18,866 bases of DNA from JAUJOE01 sp038252945. GTDB lineage: Bacteria > Actinomycetota > Actinomycetes > Propionibacteriales > Nocardioidaceae. The stretch is from positions 1 through 18,866 of the forward strand of contig JBBSHN010000043.1 of assembly GCA_038252945.1 (NCBI GenBank), written 5' to 3'. Of this stretch, positions 1-6,831 are shown piece after piece. The position numbers and the translations under genes were made by a program. The notes under the pieces were generated by a model that worked only from the letters and a program-made list of their open reading frames with translations, did no database searches and was not told the DNA's origin. Positions within the stretch are counted from its first letter, which is position 1, and each line of letters begins with the position of its first letter.

Positions 1-1357
1 CAACCAGCGAGGTGACGGCGCCGAGGTACTCCTCCGGGCAGTCCACGGTCAGCCGCTCGACCGGTTCGTGCGTTCTGCCGTCGACGCTTCGGGTGACGAC
101 CTGCGGCTTGCCGACTGTGAGCTCGTAGCCTTCTCGGCGCATCTGCTCCACCAGGATGGCGAGCGCGAGCTCACCGCGGCCTTGTACCTCCCACGCGTCT
201 GGGCGCTCTGTAGGCAGGACTCGGATCGATACGTTGCCTACCAACTCGCGGTCGAGCCGCTCCTTCACCAACCTCGCGGTGACCTTTGTCGTCTTGCCGC
301 CGCCGCCACCACCGCTGCTGCCGTGGCCGGCCAACGGAGACGTGTTTGTGCCGATGGTCATGGCGATCGCCGGCTCGTCGACCGTGATGAGCGGCAGGGC
401 GACCGGTGCCTCAGGGTCGGCCAAAGTTTCCCCAATGGTGATGTCCGGGATGCCGGCGACCGCGACGATGTCTCCGGGGCCGGCAACGTCGGCGGGTACT
501 CGCTCCAGCGCCGACGTGATGAACAGCGAGCTGATCCGGACGTCGCGTCGGCTGCCGTCGTGCCGCAGCCAGGCCACCTGCTGCCCTTTGTGCAGGCTCC
601 CCTCGCGAATGCGGCACAATGCGAGACGGCCGAGAAACGGCGAGGCGTCAAGGTTCGTCACTTGTGCCTGCAGCGGAGCGCCGGCGGTGTACTCCGGCGG
701 AGGCACTGCTCGCAGCATCGTGGCGAACAGCGCTTCGAGGTCCGGAGCGGCCGGCATCTCTCCGTTCTTCGGCTGGTCGAGACTGGAACGGCCAGCTCGC
801 GCCGACGCGTAGACCACCGGGAAGTCGAGGGCGTCCTGTGCAGCGTCTGCCTCGAGGACATCGAGGAACAGCTCATAGGTTTCGTCGACAACCTCGCCGA
901 TGCGGGCGTCTGGACGGTCCACCTTGTTGACGACGAGCACCACCGGAAGGTGCCGGGCGAGTGTCTTGCGCAGCACGAAGCGGGTCTGCGGCAACGGACC
1001 TTCCGACGCGTCCACCAGAAGAAGAACTCCATCAACCATGGAGAGGCCCCGTTCGACCTCCCCACCGAAGTCGGAATGGCCAGGGGTGTCCACGATGTTG
1101 ATGGTGACGGGCCCATTGGTCGCGGCGGGTCCGTCGTAGCGGACGGCTGTGTTCTTGGCGAGGATGGTGATGCCCTTCTCGCGCTCTAAGTCGCCGGAGT
1201 CGAGTACCCGATCATTGACGTCGGCGCCCACCCGAAACGCGCCGGACTGCCACAGCATCGCGTCCACAAGCGTCGTCTTACCGTGATCAACATGAGCCAC
1301 AATGGCGACGTTGCGAAGATCTTCGCGAGTCGCCTTACGACTGTGGTCCGGTGCCAC
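1..1357 (-). CDS. typA: Translational GTPase TypA/BipA, C-terminus cut by window edge
   Basis: This is a ribosome-associated GTPase of the EF-G/LepA class, known to act in ribosome assembly and stress adaptation. The minus-strand reading from the GTG at 1357 gives about 452 residues without a stop. It has a P-loop AHVDHGKTT (residues 21-29), a switch II motif DTPGH, NKVD (guanine specificity) and a later EYLGAV segment typical of TypA domain V. Homologues are roughly 600-640 residues, so about a quarter is missing beyond base 1. No good Shine-Dalgarno precedes the GTG; it lies 17 bases after the stop of the small membrane protein upstream, so the two are probably co-transcribed. An unusual Gly/Ser-rich run (GSSGGGGG) sits after the INTSPLAG-like segment, where relatives usually carry a short loop. 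Identification is firm; the exact start is less so. Confidence 0.95.
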   Translation of the reverse strand, partial: MAPDHSRKATREDLRNVAIVAHVDHGKTTLVDAMLWQSGAFRVGADVNDRVLDSGDLEREKGITILAKNTAVRYDGPAATNGPVTINIVDTPGHSDFGGEVERGLSMVDGVLLLVDASEGPLPQTRFVLRKTLARHLPVVLVVNKVDRPDARIGEVVDETYELFLDVLEADAAQDALDFPVVYASARAGRSSLDQPKNGEMPAAPDLEALFATMLRAVPPPEYTAGAPLQAQVTNLDASPFLGRLALCRIREGSLHKGQQVAWLRHDGSRRDVRISSLFITSALERVPADVAGPGDIVAVAGIPDITIGETLADPEAPVALPLITVDEPAIAMTIGTNTSPLAGHGSSGGGGGGKTTKVTARLVKERLDRELVGNVSIRVLPTERPDAWEVQGRGELALAILVEQMRREGYELTVGKPQVVTRSVDGRTHEPVERLTVDCPEEYLGAVTSLV

Positions 1358-1374
1358 GGTGCGAGGCGGAAGGA

Positions 1375-1653
1375 CTAGGCACCCGCCGACGTGTAGACGA
1401 GGTAACCGATAAGGAAGCCAGCAAGGGTGCCGACGATTGCAACGACAAGAGCGATGATCGAAAGCCGCTCACCCTTGGAACGGGCGACCACGGCAAGCAC
1501 GATAGCCGCAACGCCGAAGAGGATCGGAAAGAAGATGATCGCAACAACCCCGAACACGATGGCCAGGATGGAGAACAAATTGCTGGTGTTCTGCAGGGGA
1601 GTGTTCGGCCCAGGCGGATACGACGGCGGTGGCGGGTAGTTGGCCTGCGACAT
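1375..1653 (-). CDS. Small proline-rich DUF4190-like membrane protein
   Basis: A 92-residue protein starting MSQANYPPPP. It has a Pro/Tyr-rich cytoplasmic-type N-terminus of about 25 residues, then two hydrophobic helices (about 27-55 and 64-87) separated by a short charged turn (ARSKGERLS). This Pro-rich tail plus helical hairpin layout is that of the DUF4190-type small membrane proteins common in actinobacteria; no function is known to me. I chose the ATG at 1653 rather than the in-frame ATG at 1665 or GTG at 1674, because it begins the conserved-looking Pro-rich segment; all three lack a strong ribosome site. It is just upstream of typA in the same direction and divergent from mshA, 56 bases away. 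Confidence 0.75.
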   Translation of the reverse strand: MSQANYPPPPSYPPGPNTPLQNTSNLFSILAIVFGVVAIIFFPILFGVAAIVLAVVARSKGERLSIIALVVAIVGTLAGFLIGYLVYTSAGA

Positions 1654-1694
1654 GGTGGTCACCATACGCAACACTGGTCATCGGTTGAGAGGTC

Positions 1695-1702
1695 GAGGAG
1701 GT
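1695..1702 (+). promoter_or_regulatory. Ribosome binding site of mshA
   Basis: GAGGAGGT lies 7 bases before the GTG at 1710. It is a near-perfect Shine-Dalgarno and decides the GTG start of mshA over the internal ATG at 1782. Confidence 0.75.
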
Positions 1703-1709
1703 ATAGGGC

Positions 1710-3029
1710 GTGGCGACTCGCCGGAGCAACAGCGGTGATCGGAGCCCCGCGCGACGGCTGCACAGTCCTCGGCGCGTGGCCATGCTGAGCGTGCACACAT
1801 CGCCGCTCGACCAACCAGGTACCGGCGATGCCGGCGGCATGAACGTCTACGTCGTGGAGTTGTCCCGCTGCCTGGCGGCTGCAGGCGTTGAGGTCGACAT
1901 CTTCACGCGCACAACCTCGCGAAACTTGTCCGCGGCGACTGCGCTGGCGCCTGGTGTGACGGTGCGCCACGTCACCGCCGGCCCGTTCGAAGGCCTGACC
2001 AAAAGCGAGCTGCCAGCTCAGCTCTGTAGCTTCGCCCGCGGCGTTTTGCGCACGGAGGCCTCGTATGAACCTGGCTACTACGACCTCATCCACTCCCACT
2101 ACTGGTTGTCCGGCCAGGTGGGGGCGTTGGCGCGTGATCGGTGGAAAGTGCCGCTGGTGCACTCGATGCACACGATGGCGAAGGTGAAAAACGCCGCGCT
2201 GGCCACCGGCGACGACGCTGAGCCGACAGCTCGTGTCATCGGGGAGGAGCAGGTGGTCGACGCAGCCGACCTGTTGGTGGCGAACACCGGAGCTGAACGC
2301 CGACAGCTGATCGACCTCTATGGAGCCGATCCTGAACGCGTACGAGTGATCAGCCCGGGCGTCGATCTCGCAGTGTTCTCCCAGGGCGACAAGGCGGCTG
2401 CGAGGCGTCGGATAGGACTGTCTTCGGACGCGCTCGTGCTCCTCTTCGTTGGTCGGATCCAGCCTCTGAAGGCCCCGGACGTGGTCATCGAGGCCGCGGC
2501 CCACTTGCTGGCGGCTCAACCGGACCTGCGGAAACGCCTGGTGGTGCAGGTCGTGGGTGGACCGTCTGGCACCGGCCAGGAAAGCCCACGTCATCTCGCC
2601 GAACTCGCGGCCCGGCTCGGTGTGGCCGATGTCGTCCGCTTCTCGGACCCGGTGTCACAGCACGTACTTGCCGACTACTACCGGGCGGCAGCCGTCGTCT
2701 GTGTGCCGTCGTACAACGAGTCGTTCGGGCTCGTCGCCATCGAGGCGCAAGCCTGTGGCACTCCGGTCGTTGCCGCGGACGTCGGTGGACTCTCGACAGC
2801 CGTGCTCGACGGACGCACCGGCGTATTGGTGAAGGGGCATGACCCCGTTTTGTATGCGGGTGCAATCCGCCGTTTGCTCACGCAGCCGGAAGATGCTGCG
2901 CGGCTGGGCGCTGCGGGCGCTCGGTACGCCTCGACGTTCGGTTGGCCGGACACTGCGCGGAGCATGCTGAACGCCTATGCCGAGGCGGCCACCCTGCTCC
3001 GGACGGACGCACTCGCCGTTGCGACATGA
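1710..3029 (+). CDS. mshA: D-inositol-3-phosphate glycosyltransferase MshA
   Basis: This enzyme transfers GlcNAc from UDP-GlcNAc to 1L-myo-inositol-1-phosphate, the first committed step of mycothiol biosynthesis in the cytoplasm. The 439-residue product is a GT4-family GT-B fold. It shows the glycine-rich acceptor loop GDAGGMNVYV (39-48), the HSHYWLSGQ segment (128-136), the nucleotide-sugar site FVGRIQPLKAPD (246-257, with Arg249 and Lys254) and the EX7E signature in NESFGLVAIE (Glu337, Glu345). These match what I remember of mycobacterial MshA closely. The GTG start is supported by the GAGGAGGT ribosome site. The stop overlaps the next start (ATGA), so the YbjN-domain gene is translationally coupled, the same pairing as Rv0486-Rv0487. 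Confidence 0.95.
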   Translation: MATRRSNSGDRSPARRLHSPRRVAMLSVHTSPLDQPGTGDAGGMNVYVVELSRCLAAAGVEVDIFTRTTSRNLSAATALAPGVTVRHVTAGPFEGLTKSELPAQLCSFARGVLRTEASYEPGYYDLIHSHYWLSGQVGALARDRWKVPLVHSMHTMAKVKNAALATGDDAEPTARVIGEEQVVDAADLLVANTGAERRQLIDLYGADPERVRVISPGVDLAVFSQGDKAAARRRIGLSSDALVLLFVGRIQPLKAPDVVIEAAAHLLAAQPDLRKRLVVQVVGGPSGTGQESPRHLAELAARLGVADVVRFSDPVSQHVLADYYRAAAVVCVPSYNESFGLVAIEAQACGTPVVAADVGGLSTAVLDGRTGVLVKGHDPVLYAGAIRRLLTQPEDAARLGAAGARYASTFGWPDTARSMLNAYAEAATLLRTDALAVAT

Positions 3030-3607
3030 CGAGCCCGGCGGCAGACCCCTCCGATGCTGCTCCGGGTGGTGATGGTCGCGACGCTGGCTCACCAGATGCC
3101 TGCGAAGTGCGGACGATTGTTCATGCGGCGCTGAGATCGGTCGGTGTGTCTGCAACGGAGCCGCAGCCGGGAACGTTTGTCTTCGACCTGCCCGGTGAGC
3201 ACAAGCTGGCGACACCTTGCCGCTTGGTCGTCGGAGACCACACGCTTGCCGCACATGCCTTCGTCTGCAGGAATCCCGACGAGAACCACGAGGTCGTCTA
3301 CCGGTGGCTGCTCAACCGCAACCTCAGGGTCTACGGCGTCGCCTTCGCCGTCGACGCCAGCGGCGACATCTATCTCACTGGTCGACTGCCTCTGGCGTCG
3401 GTGACAACGGCGGCGGTGGATTTCCTGCTCGGCGCAGTGCTCACCTACGCAGATGAGTCGTTCAACTCTCTTCTGGAGATGGGGTTCGCTACCTCGATCC
3501 GACGAGAATGGCGTTGGCGAGTCAGCCGAGGCGAGTCGACCCGCAATCTCGAGGCGTTCCGGAGCTGGCTCGAGCGTCCGGACGACGACTCTGGTGCCGA
3601 AAACTGA
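3026..3607 (+). CDS. YbjN-domain protein
   Basis: A 193-residue protein starting MTSPAADPSD. After a Ser/Pro/Asp-rich N-terminus of about 25 residues comes a compact alpha/beta region (about 27-170) with the YbjN features: a helical segment TIVHAALRSVG, a strand TFVFDLPG, the motif VVYRWLLNRNL followed by VYGVAFAVD, and DIYLTGRLPL. YbjN folds resemble type III secretion chaperones, but the role in actinobacteria is not established. I start at the ATG overlapping the mshA stop; an upstream in-frame start at 2942 would lie inside mshA and is unlikely. Coupling to mshA agrees with the mycobacterial neighbour order. The C-terminus is acidic (RPDDDSGAEN). Confidence 0.85.
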   Translation: MTSPAADPSDAAPGGDGRDAGSPDACEVRTIVHAALRSVGVSATEPQPGTFVFDLPGEHKLATPCRLVVGDHTLAAHAFVCRNPDENHEVVYRWLLNRNLRVYGVAFAVDASGDIYLTGRLPLASVTTAAVDFLLGAVLTYADESFNSLLEMGFATSIRREWRWRVSRGESTRNLEAFRSWLERPDDDSGAEN

Positions 3608-3667
3608 TGCACTCCTGTCGGTGACGCCGAATCCTGCAGGAATATGTCAGCTCGCTTGTACGCTGTA

Positions 3668-3937
3668 ATGGTCAGTGAGTACAAAATCCATTACGTCACC
3701 TCTCGCGGCAACACGCTTGCTGGGAGTCTGCAATGCGCGGCGACCACCGCGCAGAAAGTGAAGGAAGACATGATTACCGCCCCGGACGTTGCACGCGAGA
3801 TTGGCGTGGAACGGCGAGCGGACGCGCGGAAGTCAGTTCTTTCCGCCGCTGCCCGGCTGGCTCGGCGGGAGCGACGCCTCAGTCGTCGGCTTCAGCGCCT
3901 GGACGAGCAGATCGCGGGACAGTCGATAGACGTCTGA
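3668..3937 (+). CDS. Small unrecognised protein, candidate
   Basis: An 89-residue ORF starting MVSEYKIHYV. I do not recognise it. The N-terminal half (SEYKIHYVTSRGNT) could form a small beta structure. The middle APDVAREIGV resembles the first part of a helix-turn-helix, and the last 40 residues are strongly basic and helical (ARLARRERRLSRRLQRL), compatible with nucleic-acid binding or a short coiled coil. Third codon positions are moderately G/C rich, as expected for a real gene here. No clear ribosome site precedes the ATG; a start at 3644 has AGGA only two bases away. It sits between the mshA operon and a terminator on the same strand, which supports a transcribed unit. It could be an expressed small protein or a chance ORF. 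Confidence 0.5.
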   Translation: MVSEYKIHYVTSRGNTLAGSLQCAATTAQKVKEDMITAPDVAREIGVERRADARKSVLSAAARLARRERRLSRRLQRLDEQIAGQSIDV

Positions 3938-3957
3938 GCGACCTTCCCACCGCAAGT

Positions 3958-3977
3958 GGCGAGGACTGGTCCTCGCC
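3958..3977. repeat. Perfect 9-bp inverted repeat (hairpin)
   Basis: GGCGAGGAC and its exact reverse complement GTCCTCGCC are separated by only TG. It lies 20 bases after the small ORF stop and just before the main terminator hairpin. It may be part of a bidirectional terminator between the plus-strand small ORF and the minus-strand gpmA, or a protein binding palindrome. Confidence 0.55.
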
Positions 3978-3993
3978 TTACAAGCGCCAACTA

Positions 3994-4026
3994 CGAGCCG
4001 GCTCCCCAACGGGGCCGGCTCGTTTT
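3994..4026 (+). terminator. Intrinsic terminator downstream of the small ORF
   Basis: CGAGCCGGC pairs with GCCGGCTCG, and the stem is extended inward by C/G pairs past a single bulged T, giving a strong hairpin with a short AAC-type loop. It is followed by TTTT on the plus strand. It ends the plus-strand transcript coming from mshA, the YbjN gene and the small ORF, 57 bases after the last stop, and faces the end of gpmA. Confidence 0.75.
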
Positions 4027-4042
4027 CATTGAACGGCTTGAA

Positions 4043-4810
4043 TCAGCGGCCCTGAGCGGCGACGGCCGCGATCACCTCAGCAGCACCGTCGGGGTCCAGA
4101 TACTCCCCACCGGGCGTCGACGGGCGCATATCGTCGTCTAGCTCGTAGAGCAGGGGAATGCCGGTCGGGATGTTGAGGTTCACGACCGCCTCGGCCGAAA
4201 GCCCGTCTAGATGCTTGACCAGTGCTCGCAAAGAGTTTCCGTGAGCGGCCACAAGCACGCACGGCTTGTTACGCACGTCGGGGACGATCGCGTCGTACCA
4301 GTACGGAAGCATCCGTGCCACAACGTCGGCCAGGCATTCGGTGCGGGGGACGAGCTCCGGGGGCAGTTTCGCGTACCGAGGGTCGCCGAGTTGGCTGAAC
4401 TCGCTGTCGTCGGCAAGTCGAGGAGGAGGTGTGTCGTAGGAACGGCGCCACACCATGAACTGCTCTGCTCCGAACTGCTCGAGTGTCGCCTTCTTGTCCT
4501 TCCCTTGCAAGGCGCCATAGTGACGCTCGTTCAGCCGCCACGACCGCCGTACCGGAATCCACGTCCGCTCTGTGACGTCGAGACAAAGCCCAGCCGTTTG
4601 AATCGCGCGGCGCAACACCGAGGTGTGTACGACGTCAGGGAGCAGACGGCGGTCGCTGAGCAGTTCACCCGCTCGAACCGCCTCCTGCCGTCCTCGCTCA
4701 CTGAGAGGGACATCGACCCAACCCGTGAAGAGGTTCTTCGCGTTCCATTCGCTCTCCCCGTGGCGCAGCAGGACCAGCGGATGTCGGCCCAGAGTCGATG
4801 TTGTCGTCAT
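4043..4810 (-). CDS. gpmA: 2,3-bisphosphoglycerate-dependent phosphoglycerate mutase
   Basis: This glycolytic and gluconeogenic enzyme interconverts 3- and 2-phosphoglycerate through a phosphohistidine. The 255-residue product from the ATG at 4810 has the signature LLRHGESEWN with the phospho-accepting His17, the LNERHYGALQGKDK segment, and the second catalytic His in VAAHGNSLRALVKHLDG. The length fits the dPGM family. I chose this ATG because AAGGTGG lies five bases before it; an upstream in-frame GTG at 4819 overlaps that ribosome site. It follows phoU in the same direction with a gap of about 56 bases and may share its transcript. Neighbouring mshA and senX3-regX3 match the mycobacterial order of gpm1 between mshA and senX3. 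Confidence 0.95.
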   Translation of the reverse strand: MTTTSTLGRHPLVLLRHGESEWNAKNLFTGWVDVPLSERGRQEAVRAGELLSDRRLLPDVVHTSVLRRAIQTAGLCLDVTERTWIPVRRSWRLNERHYGALQGKDKKATLEQFGAEQFMVWRRSYDTPPPRLADDSEFSQLGDPRYAKLPPELVPRTECLADVVARMLPYWYDAIVPDVRNKPCVLVAAHGNSLRALVKHLDGLSAEAVVNLNIPTGIPLLYELDDDMRPSTPGGEYLDPDGAAEVIAAVAAQGR

Positions 4811-4813
4811 GGC

Positions 4814-4834
4814 CGCCACCTTAATGAGGTGGCG
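4814..4834. repeat. Inverted repeat overlapping the gpmA ribosome site
   Basis: CGCCACC and GGTGGCG form a perfect 7-bp inverted repeat with a 7-base TTAATGA centre. On the minus strand its 3' arm contains the AAGGTGG ribosome site of gpmA, so folding would hide it. It may be a chance or regulatory structure; no ligand-binding domain is recognisable. Confidence 0.4.
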
Positions 4835-4866
4835 ACGCGTGCCGCCGCCGACTGACGGCGTACGGC

Positions 4867-5517
4867 CTAGACCGCCTGCGGCCGGGTACCGGTGACCAGG
4901 TAGACGATGCGACGAGCCATCGAGACGGCGTGATCTCCGATGCGCTCGTAGTAGCGCCCCAGCAAAGCCGCGTCGATGGCGGGCTCGACACCGGCGACCC
5001 AGGTGTCACTGAGCAGCGTGCGGAACATCAGACGATGCAAGCGGTCCATGTCATCATCAGCCGCTTCCAGTGCCAAGGCCGCCGTGACGTCTGAGGTGGC
5101 GACGATGTCGGCCGTGGCGGCGATCATCAGGTCCGCGCGGTGGGCCATCGCCTCCATCGTCGGCACCAGTACAGCGGGGACAGCCTGCGCTGGGAAGCGG
5201 AGTCTCGCGACCTCTGCGACGTGTACGGCGAGGTCACCCATCCGCTCCAGGTCCGCGACCATACGCAGTGAGGCTATGAGTGTGCGCAGGTCGCCGGCCA
5301 CAGGTTGTTGCCGGGCCAGGATCTCAAAGCTCTCGTCCTCGATCCGTTCGCGAGCCGCGTCGATCGCAGCGTCGCCGCTGATCACGCGCTCAGCCGCGGA
5401 AGCGTCCGCACTCAGGAGTGCCCGCGTGGCCAAGTTCAAAGCTGTGCGCACCTGGCCGGTCATCTCGACCATGTCCGACACAACCTCGGACAGTCGCTGC
5501 TGGTACTGATTGCGCAC
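4867..5517 (-). CDS. phoU: Phosphate signalling protein PhoU
   Basis: PhoU is a cytoplasmic metal-binding helical protein that links the Pst phosphate transporter to the phosphate-sensing histidine kinase and keeps it off when phosphate is ample. The 216-residue product shows the duplicated three-helix PhoU repeats. The characteristic motifs are DLRTLIASLRMVADLERMGD in the first half and RYYERIGDHAVSMARRI in the second, each with the E-R-[MI]-G-D metal-binding core. It starts at GTG (MRNQYQQRL). It is divergent from senX3, with PHO-box-like repeats between them, which places it under the very system it modulates. Pst transporter genes are not in the window. Confidence 0.95.
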   Translation of the reverse strand: MRNQYQQRLSEVVSDMVEMTGQVRTALNLATRALLSADASAAERVISGDAAIDAARERIEDESFEILARQQPVAGDLRTLIASLRMVADLERMGDLAVHVAEVARLRFPAQAVPAVLVPTMEAMAHRADLMIAATADIVATSDVTAALALEAADDDMDRLHRLMFRTLLSDTWVAGVEPAIDAALLGRYYERIGDHAVSMARRIVYLVTGTRPQAV

Positions 5518-5555
5518 GATTTCACCGTAGTCGGTGGCGGTAACGCGCCCGGGCG

Positions 5556-5588
5556 GCGCGGTGAACGGCGCGTGAACTTCCGGGCAAC
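5556..5588 (-). promoter_or_regulatory. PHO-box-like direct repeats, probable RegX3/PhoP site
   Basis: Reading the minus strand there are consecutive 11-base units: GTTGCCCGGAA, GTTCACGCGCC and GTTCACCGCGC. The last two share GTTCAC with exact 11-base phasing; the first is degenerate. Known PhoP boxes of Streptomyces and RegX3 sites of mycobacteria are GTTCACC-like 11-base direct repeats, so this is a good candidate operator. It lies about 40-70 bases upstream of phoU and 60-95 upstream of senX3, suited to control of both divergent transcripts. Binding itself is inference. Confidence 0.7.
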
Positions 5589-5636
5589 CTCACAGTTGGA
5601 AGAACCGTGACAACGCGTCACACCTTGCTTCCTGCG

Positions 5637-5642
5637 TAGGCT
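5637..5642 (+). promoter_or_regulatory. Candidate -10 element of senX3
   Basis: TAGGCT lies seven bases before the senX3 ATG, and no Shine-Dalgarno is present. This spacing would put the transcript start at or next to the ATG, i.e. a leaderless mRNA, which is common in actinobacteria. No good -35 is seen at the usual distance. Confidence 0.35.
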
Positions 5643-5649
5643 TTCGCGC

Positions 5650-6831
5650 ATGGATCCCTTTGCGGCGGCGGTCCTCGGTGGTGGAGTCGGCGCCGCAGTG
5701 AGCATCGCGAGTGCGGTGGCCTGGCGGGTCAGCGAGACTCACCAGCGCCGCGTCCCGCCGTCACCAGAGCCCGTCGTGCCGGTCGGTGCAGCGGACGTGC
5801 TGTCGGTATTGCGCTCGTCGGCTCTCATCGTCGGTGCCGATGACGATGTGCTGAAGGCCAGTGCGCCGGCGCATCTGATGGGCCTTGTCAGCGGTTCGCG
5901 CCTCGCCTCCGACGAGCTCACCGAGCTCGTTCGTGCCGTCCGTCGCGACGGACAGATCCGCGAAACTGACCTTGAGCTTCGCTCGGGCCAAAGCGGTCCT
6001 CGATACGTTGTCGCCCGGATAGCTCCGCTGAGCAGCCGGCTCACATTGCTGCTGGTAGACGATCGCACCCGAGAACGCCGCGTCGAGGAGGTCCGGCGCG
6101 ACTTCGCCGTCAACGTCAGTCATGAGCTCAAGACCCCAGTGGGCGCCATAGCTTTGCTGTCGGAGGCCGTGGGTGAGGCCGCCGACGACCCCGAAGCGGT
6201 GCGACGGTTCGCCGCCCGGATGCGCACCGAAGGCGAGCGTCTGTCGGTACTTGTGCAGCGCATCGTCGACTTGTCGCGCGTGCAAGGCGATGATCCGCTC
6301 GAAGAGGTGGAGGTCGTGTCTGTCGACGCGCTGGCCGAACGAGCGCTGGACCGCGTGCGTGTCGACGCTGCGAACAAGTCGATCCAGCTGGCGTTTGCGG
6401 GGAATTCCGGCCTCTACGTCTCTGGTGACGCAGATCAGCTCGAGGCGGCGTTGGGCAACCTTGTTGACAACGCCGTCGCCTACAGTGCCGGTGGCACGCG
6501 GGTGACGATCGCAGCGAAGGTCAGAGACGCCCAGGTCGAGATGAGCGTCACCGATCAAGGCTCCGGCATTCCGCTAGCAGAACTCGACCGCATCTTCGAA
6601 CGGTTCTATCGGGTCGACCCGGCTCGTGCGCGGACAACCGGTGGCACGGGCCTCGGCCTGTCGATCGTCAAGCACATCGCCGCAACGCATGGCGGCGACG
6701 TTTCTGTCTGGAGCGCGGAAGGTCAAGGCTCCACATTCACCCTGACGCTGCCGCGTGCCGAGCCACAGCAGACGCATGGCTCTCGTGCCGCTGACCCAGC
6801 GCTGGGCAGTACGGTGCCTCAGCTGTCGTGA
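5650..6831 (+). CDS. senX3: Phosphate-sensing histidine kinase SenX3 (PhoR type)
   Basis: This membrane-bound sensor kinase autophosphorylates and passes phosphate to RegX3 under phosphate limitation. The 393-residue protein has one N-terminal membrane helix (about 5-26), a PAS-like region (about 45-140), a DHp H-box FAVNVSHELKTPVGA with the phospho-accepting His158, and a CATPase domain with N-box LGNLVDNAVAYS (Asn274), DQGSG (302-306), the F-box ERFYRVD and GGTGLGLS (331-338). A single membrane span and no large extracellular loop fit SenX3, which senses through Pst/PhoU rather than binding phosphate outside. Its stop overlaps the regX3 start (GTGA), so the two are translationally coupled. 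Confidence 0.95.
   Translation: MDPFAAAVLGGGVGAAVSIASAVAWRVSETHQRRVPPSPEPVVPVGAADVLSVLRSSALIVGADDDVLKASAPAHLMGLVSGSRLASDELTELVRAVRRDGQIRETDLELRSGQSGPRYVVARIAPLSSRLTLLLVDDRTRERRVEEVRRDFAVNVSHELKTPVGAIALLSEAVGEAADDPEAVRRFAARMRTEGERLSVLVQRIVDLSRVQGDDPLEEVEVVSVDALAERALDRVRVDAANKSIQLAFAGNSGLYVSGDADQLEAALGNLVDNAVAYSAGGTRVTIAAKVRDAQVEMSVTDQGSGIPLAELDRIFERFYRVDPARARTTGGTGLGLSIVKHIAATHGGDVSVWSAEGQGSTFTLTLPRAEPQQTHGSRAADPALGSTVPQLS

Noticed and set aside
68..1189. Long plus-strand open frame of 373 codons
   Set aside because: It is the antisense shadow of typA: the minus strand encodes all TypA motifs in one frame, while this frame has no recognisable domain.
1659..2594. Minus-strand frame of 311 codons over mshA
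   Set aside because: It is antisense to mshA, His/Arg/Gln rich without domains; mshA has ribosome site and full family motifs.
5761..6558. Minus-strand frame of 265 codons over senX3
   Set aside because: Antisense to the kinase domains; no family features.
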